Source of the DNA: Bretschneidera sinensis
Taxonomy: Eukaryota; Streptophyta; Magnoliopsida; Brassicales; Akaniaceae
Assembly: GCA_023935145.1 (NCBI GenBank)
Contig: CM043702.1
Location: 79,484,320 to 79,548,319 of the forward strand
Direction of reading: 5' to 3'
DNA: 64,000 nt
Made by a program: the position numbers and the translations under genes. The notes under the pieces were generated by a model. That model was not told the origin of the DNA, did not search any database, and saw nothing but the letters and a program-made list of their open reading frames with translations. This document shows, in pieces, positions 22,130-32,233 of this stretch (the stretch's first letter is position 1; the number at the start of each line of letters is the position of its first letter).

Positions 22130-23154
22130 TGTTGGTATTTGTCTAAGGTTTAAACATGTCCAAACATGGTTCAAATATGGTTAAAGTCTAAACCAAGGTT
22201 GGAAGATTAAAGTTTAGCATGTTAAAAGACTGCACACATGTGTGTGCATCACTTTGGAGCCAGGTAAGGGTAGACACACTAGTGTGTGCACTTCAGCACA
22301 GAAGCTGAAAAAGTGTGTGCACTGCTGTGTGAAGGGGCAGCATCAGTGTGCGCTGCACCACCCCTTCACCAGTGTCGCACCACACAGAATGGAGGCTTCC
22401 TGAAGTGCACCAGCGCTGCACCACTCCTCACCAGCACCGCACCGCCCAGAATGTGTTGCCAATGTGCTCTTCCCAGCGCCGCACCGCCCCTTGTTGAGTG
22501 CCTAGGCGCTAGACACACCAAAGCACACATGGACAGCTTGCTTAAACCCCCTCTTAGGTGCGTGGTGCAAGGTTAAAATGTACAGCACCACTTAAGATTG
22601 ATGGAGGGCCAAGGTTAAGTGGTAATCAAGATCTAAGGGTGGAGATTGATTCACAAGAATGGACAAGAAGTGGGTACACTATATAAAGAGTTACCTAGCT
22701 TCATTTTTCATATAATAACAACACAAGTTTGTGACATTGTGTGAGATCAATTGTAAATACAAGAGAGAATTGTGTAAGAGTGAAAAGACACAAACACAAG
22801 AGTGACTCATTGTAGTGAGGCTGGTTGTAAAGAGAGATAAGTCCAGATTAGATAGAGAGCATTGTTAGTTCTTATCTTCTTCCTTTCTTCTCTTCTTGGT
22901 TTCTTCAAGAACTTGTGCTTCTTGAAGAGGATTGCTATAAGTGTAAAGAACCATTGATTTAGTGCAAAGAGTTTGGAGGAACTCACGGGGACGTAGGCAC
23001 ATTGCCGAACCTTAATAACAATTGCTTGTCTGCTTTCTTTCTTTAATTTGTCCTGTTCCTGTTTTCAATTGCTGCATTTCTTTCTACAAGTCATTTTGGA
23101 CTTGGGTGTTTGGAAGATCACCACTTGGGCATCTTGTCAAGGTAATTTCCAATA
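22130..23154 (+). repeat. 3' LTR of the plus-strand copia, full length
   Basis: 1025 bp from TGTTGGTATTTGTC to TTTCCAATA. It keeps the central segment lost from the 5' LTR. It has a GC-rich zone at 22340-22500 with repeated GCACCGCCC-type phrases and CpGs. Confidence 0.9.
22680..22688 (+). promoter_or_regulatory. TATA box in the 3' LTR
   Basis: TATATAAAG, followed by an A-rich leader-like segment. It lies inside the 252 bp that is absent from the 5' LTR. Confidence 0.6.
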
Positions 23155-23223
23155 ACCTTTCTGGTCAATAGACAATCGACTATCCAAATGGAAAATTGAT
23201 TGTGCAAAAGTTTCTGGGCAGTC

Positions 23224-23735
23224 TGTTAGGAAAATTGTAGATTCAGAGTGTTTAGAAGCACAATAAAATGGTGATTTTGATATGTGTATTACTCTATCTT
23301 TAAGGCTTTATTTGTCCCCACTTGATTGCTTTGGGTTTTGACAAATATTTCTCCATAATACTTGAGTTCTCTTTTGAAACAATAAAGAAAAATAGTTGTA
23401 TTTTTTCAGAGAGAAAATAGAAGAAGAATTCTGAAAAATCAGAAAAGAAAGTGAAGTAGTTTATTTTGGAAGTTATTAGAAGTATTTATATATTCAATTT
23501 TTTAACTTTCAAAAGTCTGAAAATGAAGAATAATCATTTAAAAATGTAGTTCTTCAAAAGAGAAGACATAACTTTATAAAAAGTTATAGCTGTTGGAATT
23601 CAAATTCAAAATTTTCGAACATTCAGTCGACTGAATTAACATTTAAAACTGCAAAGGACCAAGTGTCAGATATTTAGTCGACTAGAAAACAGAAAATAAC
23701 TCTTTGTCCTTCATTCAGTCGACTAATTTCCAACA
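23224..23735 (-). repeat. Solo LTR, 512 bp, copia-type
   Basis: Present in the 3' but not the 5' gypsy LTR. On the minus strand it opens TGTTGGAAATTAGTCGACT and ends TTTTCCTAACA, with a TATA-like ATATATAAATA (minus strand, near 23487-23497). No clean 5 bp target-site duplication is visible (flanks CAGTC and AAACT). It carries three AGTCGACT boxes, one within the 16 bp perfect palindrome ATTCAGTCGACTGAAT at 23621-23636. Confidence 0.65.
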
Positions 23736-23752
23736 AAACTTCCAACGGATCA

Positions 23753-23783
23753 CAGTCGACTGCCCAAAATGGGCAGTCGACTG
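23753..23783. other. Perfect 13 bp inverted repeat with 5-base loop
   Basis: CAGTCGACTGCCC, loop AAAAT, GGGCAGTCGACTG, in the 3' LTR of the gypsy-like element. The matching site in the 5' LTR (about 7482-7512) is decayed in both arms. Confidence 0.85.
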
Positions 23784-24070
23784 TCCGAGCCCTTGAACTT
23801 GTTTTTTAGCCATATTTCTTTAAAATAAATCATTTTTGCTAAAAATATTTCAATTTTAAACTCCTTCAAAGTATTATAAGCTTGATTTCTTGATAAAGAA
23901 CTTGAAATAAAGATCTTGAAAGAATTTATTTTGTTTTAAACTATGATAGAACGAACTTTGTAAAAGTTGTAAATAAAATGGAAAATGGTTTACGACATAA
24001 TTCATAGTTTTTATACTCGTATAAAATTAGTGATGTGATTGGGTGTTAATTACTTGTTTTTATCTTGGAT

Positions 24071-24071
24071 G

Positions 24072-24120
<49 letters not shown>
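24071..24120. repeat. TA microsatellite
   Basis: About 25 AT units near the point where 3' LTR similarity ends. It is read as YIYI in an antisense open frame, which is spurious there. Confidence 0.95.
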
Positions 24121-24123
<3 letters not shown>

Positions 24124-24299
24124 AGGTGTGATTGAAGGAAAATATCAAATGTTAAGAGGAGTTTTGGCTTAGTAAATGTGAGTTTCACCTTACTTTTAAT
24201 AAGCTTTATAAATTGTACAACAAAAAAATAAAAAGTTAAAAAATAAATAAATATAAATGAGTATGGAAACGTTAATAATAATATTATGAGAATATATAT

Positions 24300-24545
24300 A
24301 TATCTATACACACACGTGATTTGTGTCTTGGTTCTACGATCGTAAAATCTTTTGCCCTTCATCTTCACCGTGTCAGGTCCCGAGCCAGCAGTCCTAGCAA
24401 TCCTTTTCTTGCTTGCCCTCTTCAATCTTGTCAAAAGATACAAATGAGTTTCTTTTGATTCATCGCAAATCTCCCATGGAGATTTCTCTCCTTAAAATTT
24501 GATTAGTTCTTCATCTGTTGGTCCAATCCAATAACTGACTTGCAT
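24300..24545 (-). pseudogene. NAC-domain transcription factor gene fragment
   Basis: Reading from 24545 on the minus strand gives MQVSYWIGPTDEELIKF, an in-frame TAA, then EKSPWEICDESKETHLYLL and TRLKRASKKRIARTAGSGPD ending in KGKRFYDRRTKTQI near 24310. The PTDEEL motif is the hallmark of NAC subdomain A. A W-E-I-C segment and an F/L-x-R-x-x-x-x-A...R-x-A-G-S-G segment in the right order and spacing resemble the later NAC subdomains of divergent plant NAC proteins. The usual N-terminal LPPGFRFH is missing and the middle is shortened. The TAA, the lack of an upstream exon and the TA tract nearby argue for a gene relic. A weak donor-like GTGTGTG follows the last block. The call rests on motif reading only. 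Confidence 0.55.
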
Positions 24546-24559
24546 CTTTGCTTTTGGTT

Positions 24560-25520
24560 TTCTTGGAAAGTTCTTCGTCTGAGAACTATTTTTGTTTAAC
24601 AGTTTCTATTATGATTTTCTTGGAGAAGGGTTAATATACAGACATTATTTTACCTATTTAGCGTAGTACTAATCCTACGGGGAATAGGAGTAGGCGAATG
24701 GATTTTGATTCTCTGCAGTGAAGGAGGGAACTACTCAAAGTCTTGTTAACTTCGATCATTAAATTGATCAAATATTTAATCACAACACCATTATCATCAG
24801 CCATATGATTATTGATACGTACTAAGACCCCATTGAGAGCGAACCTAACACATTTAAATTAAACTGTGGAAAACATAGTGGATTTGGATTAAAAAATTTA
24901 ACCCATTTTTTGGGTAAAATTTTTGTTTTAATTGTTTCAATCAATTTAGAATTCCAACCGGTACTAGTCAAATTAATTGCAGTAAATTATGATCGGTTAC
25001 TCGACTAACAACTTAATTTTTTAGTTTTTCAAATTTACGGTTTTTTTTTAATTTTAATTAAATTATTTATTAGTTATTATATTTAATATATCATTAATGC
25101 TAATTTATATACTTTTTAAATAGGACTGTTTGATTTTATATACTTATGAATTATTATATTTAATATATTATTAATATTAATATTAATTTAATTAATTTTT
25201 AATTGATTAAATGTTCAGAACAGTTAAAGAATTCTTTTTACCATCAACCGAATGATATTACCTATATACACAATTCCGATTGGAATAGTACCGATTAACC
25301 GATTAATTGGTTCGATTAATTAGTTTTTACTGATGATTGAACATCTGTAATTTGATATATATAAAAGTAGAGCAGTTCCAGCGCGCCACATAAGCAATGA
25401 CGTGGACACTAACATGAATATACCATTTAATTATCAAATTATTTTTTTCAAATAAAATATACTTACTTTCAAATTCAAATATTTGTATGTTTTATCTTTA
25501 ACTAACAAAATGATTTAATC
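24560..25520. other. AT-rich spacer without recognised genes
   Basis: Contains phrases such as CCGATTAACCGATTAATTGG near 25291 and long TA-rich stretches. No coding signal or transposon end was identified. Confidence 0.45.
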
Positions 25521-25700
25521 TCTCAATTAATAATAACCATAATAATTATTGATTAATATTCATTCGCATAATAATTCTTATTATCCATAAAAAGAGTTGT
25601 TGATATGAAAAATCGAACTCGGTCTCAATTAATAATAACCATAATAATTATTGATTAATATTCACTAATATAATGATTCTTATTAACTATGAAGAGATTG
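25521..25700. repeat. 102 bp tandem duplication
   Basis: The 42 bases at 25521-25562 recur identically at 25623-25664, and the following ~35 bases are similar. The second copy runs up to the left edge of the SIRE-like fragment at about 25699. Confidence 0.85.
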
Positions 25701-28700
25701 CCAATCTCTATTTGATGGCAATAGATGATGGGAGTGAGGTAACTAATTCTTCCTTTACAAATGTAATTGATAGTAGTATGAAGAATTGACTGAGGCAATA
25801 AATGAAATTCATATGGAATTGAAGAAATTTGATTCTAGAAACGTTGCTCTAAAAAAGCAAGTCTCATCCCTCTCTAAAGAGATGAAAGCTCTAAAAGAAG
25901 AAAAATATAAACTTTCTTTAGAGCTTAATTACTCATCACATTACTCTTTGAAAAATGAAAATGATGATTTAAAAAAGAAAGTGGAGTTAAATAGGACTAT
26001 ATCTAGGCTTGTTCTTGGAAAAGAAAAACTAGATGAAGTGTTATTTAGCGAAAGAATGAGAGGAGAAAAATCTGATTTGGGTTCTTCTCTATTAGGCAAG
26101 CAAAGAATAAGTGAGACTATTTTTGTGAAAGCAACATGTGTGGATGAACCCACCACTTTTAAGACTCCTAACAATATTAAAAATAATCTTTTGAAAAATA
26201 CTATGAAGCCTAAGAACACAAATTTCAATTCAAATGCAAAGAATTCAAATGCTAGGAATAGACATTCTAGAATCACAAATTCTAAGAATGCATATTCAAG
26301 AATGTACATACTAGGAATGCATATCCTAGATATAATTATCATGCATATCCTAGAGATAACATGTAAGCTCATAACTCTTATACTAGAAACATGTATCCTA
26401 GGAATGGTCATCCATGGAATAATAGATATGCATACTCAAGACATCCTAGAGATTTCTATGATTATCATCTTAGGATCATGCATCATCCATATGTCTATAA
26501 TAATAAAGCATAAAGTATGGTCCCTAAAGGAGCCGCATTTTCTAAGAATAACCCAAAAGGACCTAAGAAACTTTGGGTACCTAAGAGCTCTATTGTATAT
26601 CCTTGTGTGATGTAGGTATGTCTCCACACAAAGGAAGAAGGTGACCATTGGTACCTTGATAGTCGATGATCGAAGCATATGACCAGTGATTGAAGCGTAT
26701 TTAAGGAGTTGACTCTAAGGGATCGCAGACACATCACCATTGGGATAACACCAAAATGGAAATCATCGGACATGGTAAAGTGGGTAAAAATTCGTTATCC
26801 CTTGATAATGTACTACTTATGCAAGGCCTTAAGCCTAATTTGCTTAGTATTAGCTAATTGTGTGATAAAGGTAACAAAGTAGTATTTGAATCCTCTCATT
26901 GTCTTATAATAGGCATAAAGAGTAAAAAGATCAAGTTTGTTGGCTAAAGACATGAAAATATTTACCTAATTGACTTCAAAACTTTGTCTTCGAAAAATGA
27001 AAAATGCTTTTCATCTTTTACTGAAAATTCATGGCTATGGCATAAAAGGTTTGGCCATGTGAACATGGATTTGATTAAAGTTATTTCAAGAAAAAATTTA
27101 GTAACTGGTCTTCGCAAAATCAAATTTAAAAAAGATAAACTATGTGAGGCGTGTCAAATGGGAAAACAAACAAGAGTTTCTTTTAAACCTAAAAATGTAA
27201 TTTCAACTTCTAGACCTTTAGAGCTTTTGCATATGGACTTGTTTGGTCCAATAACCACTATAAGTCTAGGTGGCCATCAATACGCTCTTGTTATTGTAGA
27301 TGACTATTCTAGATATACCTTTCTTACATTTATTGCTTATAAAGGTTTTGAAAACTTTTACAAAAAGGTTCAAAATGAAAAGAGTATTTCCATTACAAGT
27401 ATAAGAAGTGATCATCGAAAAGAATTTAAAAACCAAAACTTTTCAAAATATTGTGATGAAAATGAAATTGATCACAAATTTTCAGCCCATAGATTCCTCA
27501 ACAAAATGGTGTTATTGAGAAGAAAAATAGAGTTCTAGAAGAATTTGTTAGAATTATGCTTTGTGAAAATAATTTACCAAAATACTTTTGGGCGGAAGCC
27601 ATAAACACTTCTTGTTATGTTTAAATAGATTTTTAACTAGGCGTAGGCTTAACAAAACTCCATATGAACTATGGAAAGGTAGAAGACCTAATATCTCTTA
27701 TTTTTAGAGGTTTCGATTGCAAAAGCTTCATCCTAAATAACAATAAAGTTAATTTAGGTAATTTTGACTCCAAGACCGATGAAGGGATATTTTTAGGATA
27801 TTCAGCCTCTAGTAAAGATTATAGAGTCTTTAACAAAAGAACTCTAGTGGTTGAAGAATCCGTGCATGTTGCCTTTGATGAGACTAACCCTATTAGTAGT
27901 AGAATAGTCTCTCTTGATGATGATGCAAATTTTGTACCAAGAGTGGATGCTTCCACTCCAATTGTTGACCCCAAATAAATTCAACCTCAAATAGCTCAAG
28001 AGAAAATATCTTTAAGACTTGATCAACCTTTAACAAGGAGATGGTCTACTTAAGGATTTGAGGTATGTGAATTATCACCTAATCGATTAAGTGATTGGTG
28101 ATCCTTCATAAAGGGTAAGAACTCGTTCTTCTATTAGAAATATATTCAATTTTGTTGCTTATTTTATCTCACGTAGAACGAAAGTCCTATGTTGAAGTTG
28201 AAAATGGTGAAAACTTGATAAATGCTATACAAGAAGAGTTAAATCAGTTTGAATGAAACAAAGTGTGAACTTTAGTTCCTAGATGTAAGGACCATACTGT
28301 TATAGGAACTAAATGAGTATTTAGAAATTAAATGGATCAAAATGGTATAGTATCTAGGAATAAGGCTAGACTTATAGCTAAAGGTTATAATCAAGAAGAA
28401 TGAATCGACTTTGATGGAACATATGCTCCCGTAGCTAGAATAGAAGCAATTCGTATGTTACTTATAATTGCATGCTTTAAAAATTTTAAATTATTTCAAA
28501 TGGACGTTAAAAGTGCAGTTTTGAATGGTTTTATTGAAGAAGAGGTCTATGTAGAGTAACCTCTAGGCTTTGAAAATCTTAGCCTTCCAAATCTAAAGCT
28601 GATTATAGGTTGAAGCAAGCTCCTACAGGTTACGTAAATTTTTGTTTAAGTATGAGAGGTTAAGTAATTTTTTATTTAATAATGGCTTTTCAAGAGGAAA

Positions 28701-29703
28701 AATAGATACAATTTTTTGTACAAAAACTCATAAGCATGACACACTTCTAGTTCAAATATATGTTGATGATATTATATTTTGTGCCTCTAATGAGTCTGTG
28801 TGTCTAGACTTTTCTAAGTGTATGCAATGTGAGTTTGAGATGAAAATTATGGGAGAGTTTAACTACTTCCTTGGGTTTCAAATCAAACAAACAAAATGAG
28901 GGATCTTCATTAACCAGAGTAAGTACGCAAATAACTTACTAAAGAGGTTTGGAATGGAGAATTCAAAATCAATTGGCACTCCCATGAGCACCTCTAAAAA
29001 TCTTGGCTTAGATGAAGGAGGTAAATGTGTAGAATCTAAGAATTATAGAAGCATGATAGGAGCTTTACTATATTTAACTGCTAGTAGACCTGATATAATG
29101 TTTAGTGTATGCATTTGTGCAAGATTTCAAGTTAATTCTAATGAATCTCTTATTGTTGTTAAAATAATTTTAAGGTATTTGCATGGTACTCAAAATCTAG
29201 GTTTATAGTATTCAAGAAAATCACCTTTTGAGGTAGTTAGGTACTCGGGAGTTAATTTTGTTGGTTATAGGATTGATAGAAAAAGTACTAGTGGTACATG
29301 CCAATTTCTAGGTGCTATGTTAACTTTTTGGTTTTCAAAAATATAAAATTTTGTTGTACTATCAACCGCCAAAGTGGAATATGTGGCCACCGATAGTTGT
29401 TGTGCACAAGTTTTATGGATAAAACAACAACTAAAAGATTTTGGCATGAGTTTTGAAAACATTGCAATTTTATGTGATAAAACTAGTGCTATCAATATAA
29501 CTAAAAATCCAATTCAACATTCTAGAACCAAACACATTAAGATTAGACATCACTTTAGAAGAGATCATGCCCAAAAATGTGATATCAAAATTAAGTTCAT
29601 TCCTACACAAGATCAAATTGCTGATATCTTTACCAAACCCTTAAATGAAGATAATTTTTGCAGAATTAGAATAATAATAGTAAGTATGAAAAACTTTGAA
29701 TGA
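25699..29703 (+). pseudogene. SIRE-like gag-pol, broken
   Basis: The gag tail has a long charged coiled coil (about 25786-26130: KKFDSRNVALKKQVSSLSKE and on), then an Asn/Ser/Arg-rich tail. Protease: WYLDSR-SKHMTSD near 26660, where D-S-G would be expected, with a stop two codons after the D. GAG-pre-integrase and integrase at 26984-27600: LWHKRFGHVNMDLI, HMDLFGP and IRSDHRKEF, then a frameshift near 27487 before PQQNGVIEKKNRV. RT from about 28290: DFDGTYAPVARIEAIR, QMDVKSAVLNG and an intact YVDDIIF near 28763. RNase H at about 29220-29690: CRIDRKST-like, with the first Asp lost, then STAKVEYVA and KHIKIRHHF. At least eight stops or frame changes are visible. Confidence 0.85.
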
Positions 29704-29868
29704 TTATATGTTTGGTTGCATTTACATTCATCATTTGAATCTTGCCATTGAGTGAATGAAAATTAATCCTTAATTTGATACTTCCCTCACTCAAAAAATG
29801 CGATAAAACAATTTAGACTTGCAAAAATTTTAAACTAGAGTTCCGAATTTTCTTTGAAAATCCTTATC

Positions 29869-30118
29869 CAGTTGACTGAATAGAGTCATTTAACCGACTA
29901 AATGAAGAAAATTCCTCATTAAGTCGACTGAACCCTCGTTGATTTCAAACCTCAATTATCTACCTCTCATTAAGTCGACTGAAAGGCCATACAGTGGACT
30001 GAATGAACTCATCTAGTTGACTGAAGACATTTCCAGTCGACTCAATGCCTAAATTTTTTAAATTTCTTTTAGATCTATAACTTATTTAGTCGACTAAACC
30101 CTGTCCAATCAACTGAAC
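29869..30118 (+). repeat. Cluster of AGTCGACT-type boxes downstream of SIRE pol
   Basis: Nine copies of AGTCGACTgaa or one-base variants (AGTTGACT, AGTGGACT, ACCGACT, AATCAACT) within 250 bp, at 15-50 bp spacing, with no reading frame. Confidence 0.8.
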
Positions 30119-30324
30119 CCGCGATAGTATATATACTTCCTTAATTTTTTAAATGCCATTTCAACCCTAAACTCAAATTTCTCACAGCTATGTCTCACTT
30201 CTCTCTCTAGAAAATTATATTTCTTTATAGATTCGGCCAAAATAATAAAGCTTTCTCACAAGTCCTTTAACTTAAACACTTACCCACTACTCAAATCCTC
30301 TATTTTTCACATTTTTGCTCAAAA

Positions 30325-31620
30325 TGTCTGAAAGACCAAAGCCCTTGAAGAAGGTTTACACTAGGGATGACAATCCCACTACTAGAAAATGAAAATTTGC
30401 TTTTCATCAAGAAAAAGAGAAAGAAAACGAAGGGGAAGGAAGCCATCCACCAAGGGGTAATCTCGATGCTTTAAATTTTCGAAGTGAAAAAGCTAAGGAA
30501 AGGTATGATACTGCCATAAGAGATAAGACTATCATGCCTGGTAGACTAGTAAATTTTCCATCCATTAGGTTCAAGAATTTTGATATTAGACCATTATTTG
30601 ATAGACTAGGATGGTATGGGCTAGTAACCTTATATGAGAAGTACTACCCTAGGTTCATTCACCAATTTTATGCAAACATAGAACAACCCACACTCTCTAC
30701 CCCTAGTTTCACTACAATGGTTATGGATAAGGAGACTACTGTTTCTACTAGTATTTACATAAGATTTTGGATTTTCCTACTAGTGTTATAAAATGGGTAA
30801 GGGATGGATGGCCTATAGACTTTAACTATGAGGAAGCCTGTATAGTTGTCAAGAGATACCCAAATTATACTTATGCTATCCAAACCTATAACACATACCA
30901 TGACCTTCCCTTAGACTCCAGAATGTTGAACCCTGTCATCAATTAGATTCTTAATCCTAAGTTAGGTAGTAGAAATTGTCCATACAAGTTTGACATACTC
31001 CTTATCTACTACCTCAAAACCAGAACAACTTACAACATTTACCCACTCATCCTTAGTAATATAGTTGTTGGTCATGGGAGCAATACTAGTGGTCTACCTT
31101 ATAGCATGCTCATTACCTGTATCCTTTAGCACTATGAAATTCCTCTTCTAAAAAATGAGTCACAAGAACTTGATCAGTATGATGTTATTAATGTCTCTTC
31201 TCTTAAGAAGATGGGGTGTGCAACAAAGGATAACTTTGTAGTCTCAAACCTTGGAAGTAACATCAAGATTGGCGAGGAGGTACTTGGTGAGGAAGAAGAG
31301 GAATAGAAAGCTCCAATGGGTTCTTAGAGAACAACCAGAGGTCAAGGAAGTACAGTTTATGTTGGCTCTTAGGATGCCATTCTCCAAGAAATTGCAAGTC
31401 TCCAACTCTAGGTAAACCACATGCAACAAGCCACTAATGTCAAACATGAAGACTTAAGGATTGGGGTGACATTGCTGTATGTTGACTTCTCAGTCATCCG
31501 TGCTTAATCATAGAGCTCATTTGCTAAGGTTAGAGACCAAAATGCTCAAATTCAAGATCAACTAGCTTAAATTCCATACTAGCTCCATGACCATGTGCCT
31601 TCTTCTCTTCCTTAGGACTG
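30325..31620 (+). pseudogene. Extra ORF of the SIRE-like element (plant transposon protein type)
   Basis: Starts MSERPKPLKKVYTRDDNPTT at 30325, soon hits a stop, then reads EKAKERYDTAIRDKTIMPGR, FKNFDIRPLFDRLGWYG and RFIHQFYANIE up to about 30690, followed by many stops. The pattern of a K-A-x-E-R-Y start, an R/D-rich G-W block and an F-Y-A-N block matches the domain often annotated in plants as 'putative plant transposon protein'. In SIRE elements this position holds the envelope-like ORF. Whether this is that ORF or a captured one cannot be told from the sequence alone. Confidence 0.6.
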
Positions 31621-32233
31621 GAAGCATTAATCTCTATCTCATTTATCATCTTTTAGTTTTATTTTTTCAACTCTCAGATATTTTACAAGTTACATTTCAT
31701 TTTAATGCATCTTTAGGATATTTTCACTTAGATATTTGTTCTAGATGTTTTGTTTTGGCTCATTGAAAGCCTTAATTCTTATGTATGGATGTTTGTTTTT
31801 GGCTCATGGGAGCGTTATCTTTAATGTGATGTTTGCTTGCTTTCTAATATTCTAGATGCCTTTATTTGAGCTTCTATGTTCCTGATTTTTATTCTTCCCA
31901 GGAGAGCTTAACCTCTCTGTTTTAAGCTCAAATTTCATATGCAGGTCTTTTTTTTGTGACGATGGAAAAAAAAAGGGAAGAAAAAGGAGAAAATAGGTGA
32001 AAAGTGTATGTATGCATAGATTTAGAGGGAGCTTTGCTCCTTAAGCATTTAAAGTGATTAAAATAACTTATAAACTACTTATATTCCTGGTTGGGTTGTT
32101 TTTAAAACATACAAGAGGTTTTTTATTATAAAAACAAAGGAGACTCTGTCCAATTTTTTCTTAAAAATCAAACACTTGGTCTCTTTAAAGATTGTTTCTC
32201 AACTTGGTGTTGTCATCATTAAAATGGGCGAGA
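31621..32233 (+). other. 3' untranslated region of the SIRE-like element
   Basis: Non-coding, with a purine run AAAAAAAAAGGGAAG near 31968 and a purine-rich end AAAATGGGCGAGAT (32221-32234) just before the LTR, resembling the AAAAGGGGGAGAT tract of SIRE elements. Confidence 0.6.

Larger units (their letters stand above)
17875..23154 (+). mobile_element. Ty1/copia (Tork/Tnt1-like) element, plus strand
   Basis: The 5' LTR is 17875-18648, followed by a primer-binding site, a gag-pol reading frame with stops, a purine tract and the 3' LTR 22130-23154. Flanking GCCTT (17870-17874) and ACCTT (23155-23159) form a 5 bp target-site duplication with one change. The undisturbed target is visible in the other gypsy LTR as GTGTAGCCTTTCTGGTC. 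The element belongs to the same broad family as the minus-strand copia at 9802-15330. The 5' LTR has lost the promoter segment that the 3' LTR keeps. Confidence 0.93.
6681..24058 (+). mobile_element. Ty3/gypsy-like LTR element, host to three nested insertions
   Basis: The left LTR starts TGCAGAGG at 6681 and the matching right LTR starts TGTAGAGG at 17120, directly after a purine tract AGTGGGGGAGAAT. The text before that tract, AATTTCGAGGACAAAATTT, resembles the 3' end of plant Del/Tekay-type chromoviruses; that family call is inference. The interior (7773-9801 and 15331-17106) has no readable gag or pol. The element is interrupted by a minus-strand copia at 9802-15330, a plus-strand copia at 17875-23154 and a solo LTR at 23224-23735. 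Without them it would be roughly 6 kb. Its right edge is uncertain because LTR similarity stops at about 24058, near a TA tract. Confidence 0.8.
23160..24058 (+). repeat. 3' LTR of the gypsy-like element, right pieces
   Basis: Resumes at TCTGGTCAATAG after the copia, is interrupted by a solo LTR from about 23221 to 23747, and continues ATCACAGTCGACTGCCC to about 24058, where similarity to the 5' LTR stops. Confidence 0.8.

Noticed and set aside
25941..26678. Minus-strand frames opposite SIRE gag
   Set aside because: Shadows of the plus-strand coiled-coil gag text.
28642..28899. Separate small gene with YVDDIIF
   Set aside because: It is the RT palm segment of the SIRE-like pol, isolated by stops.
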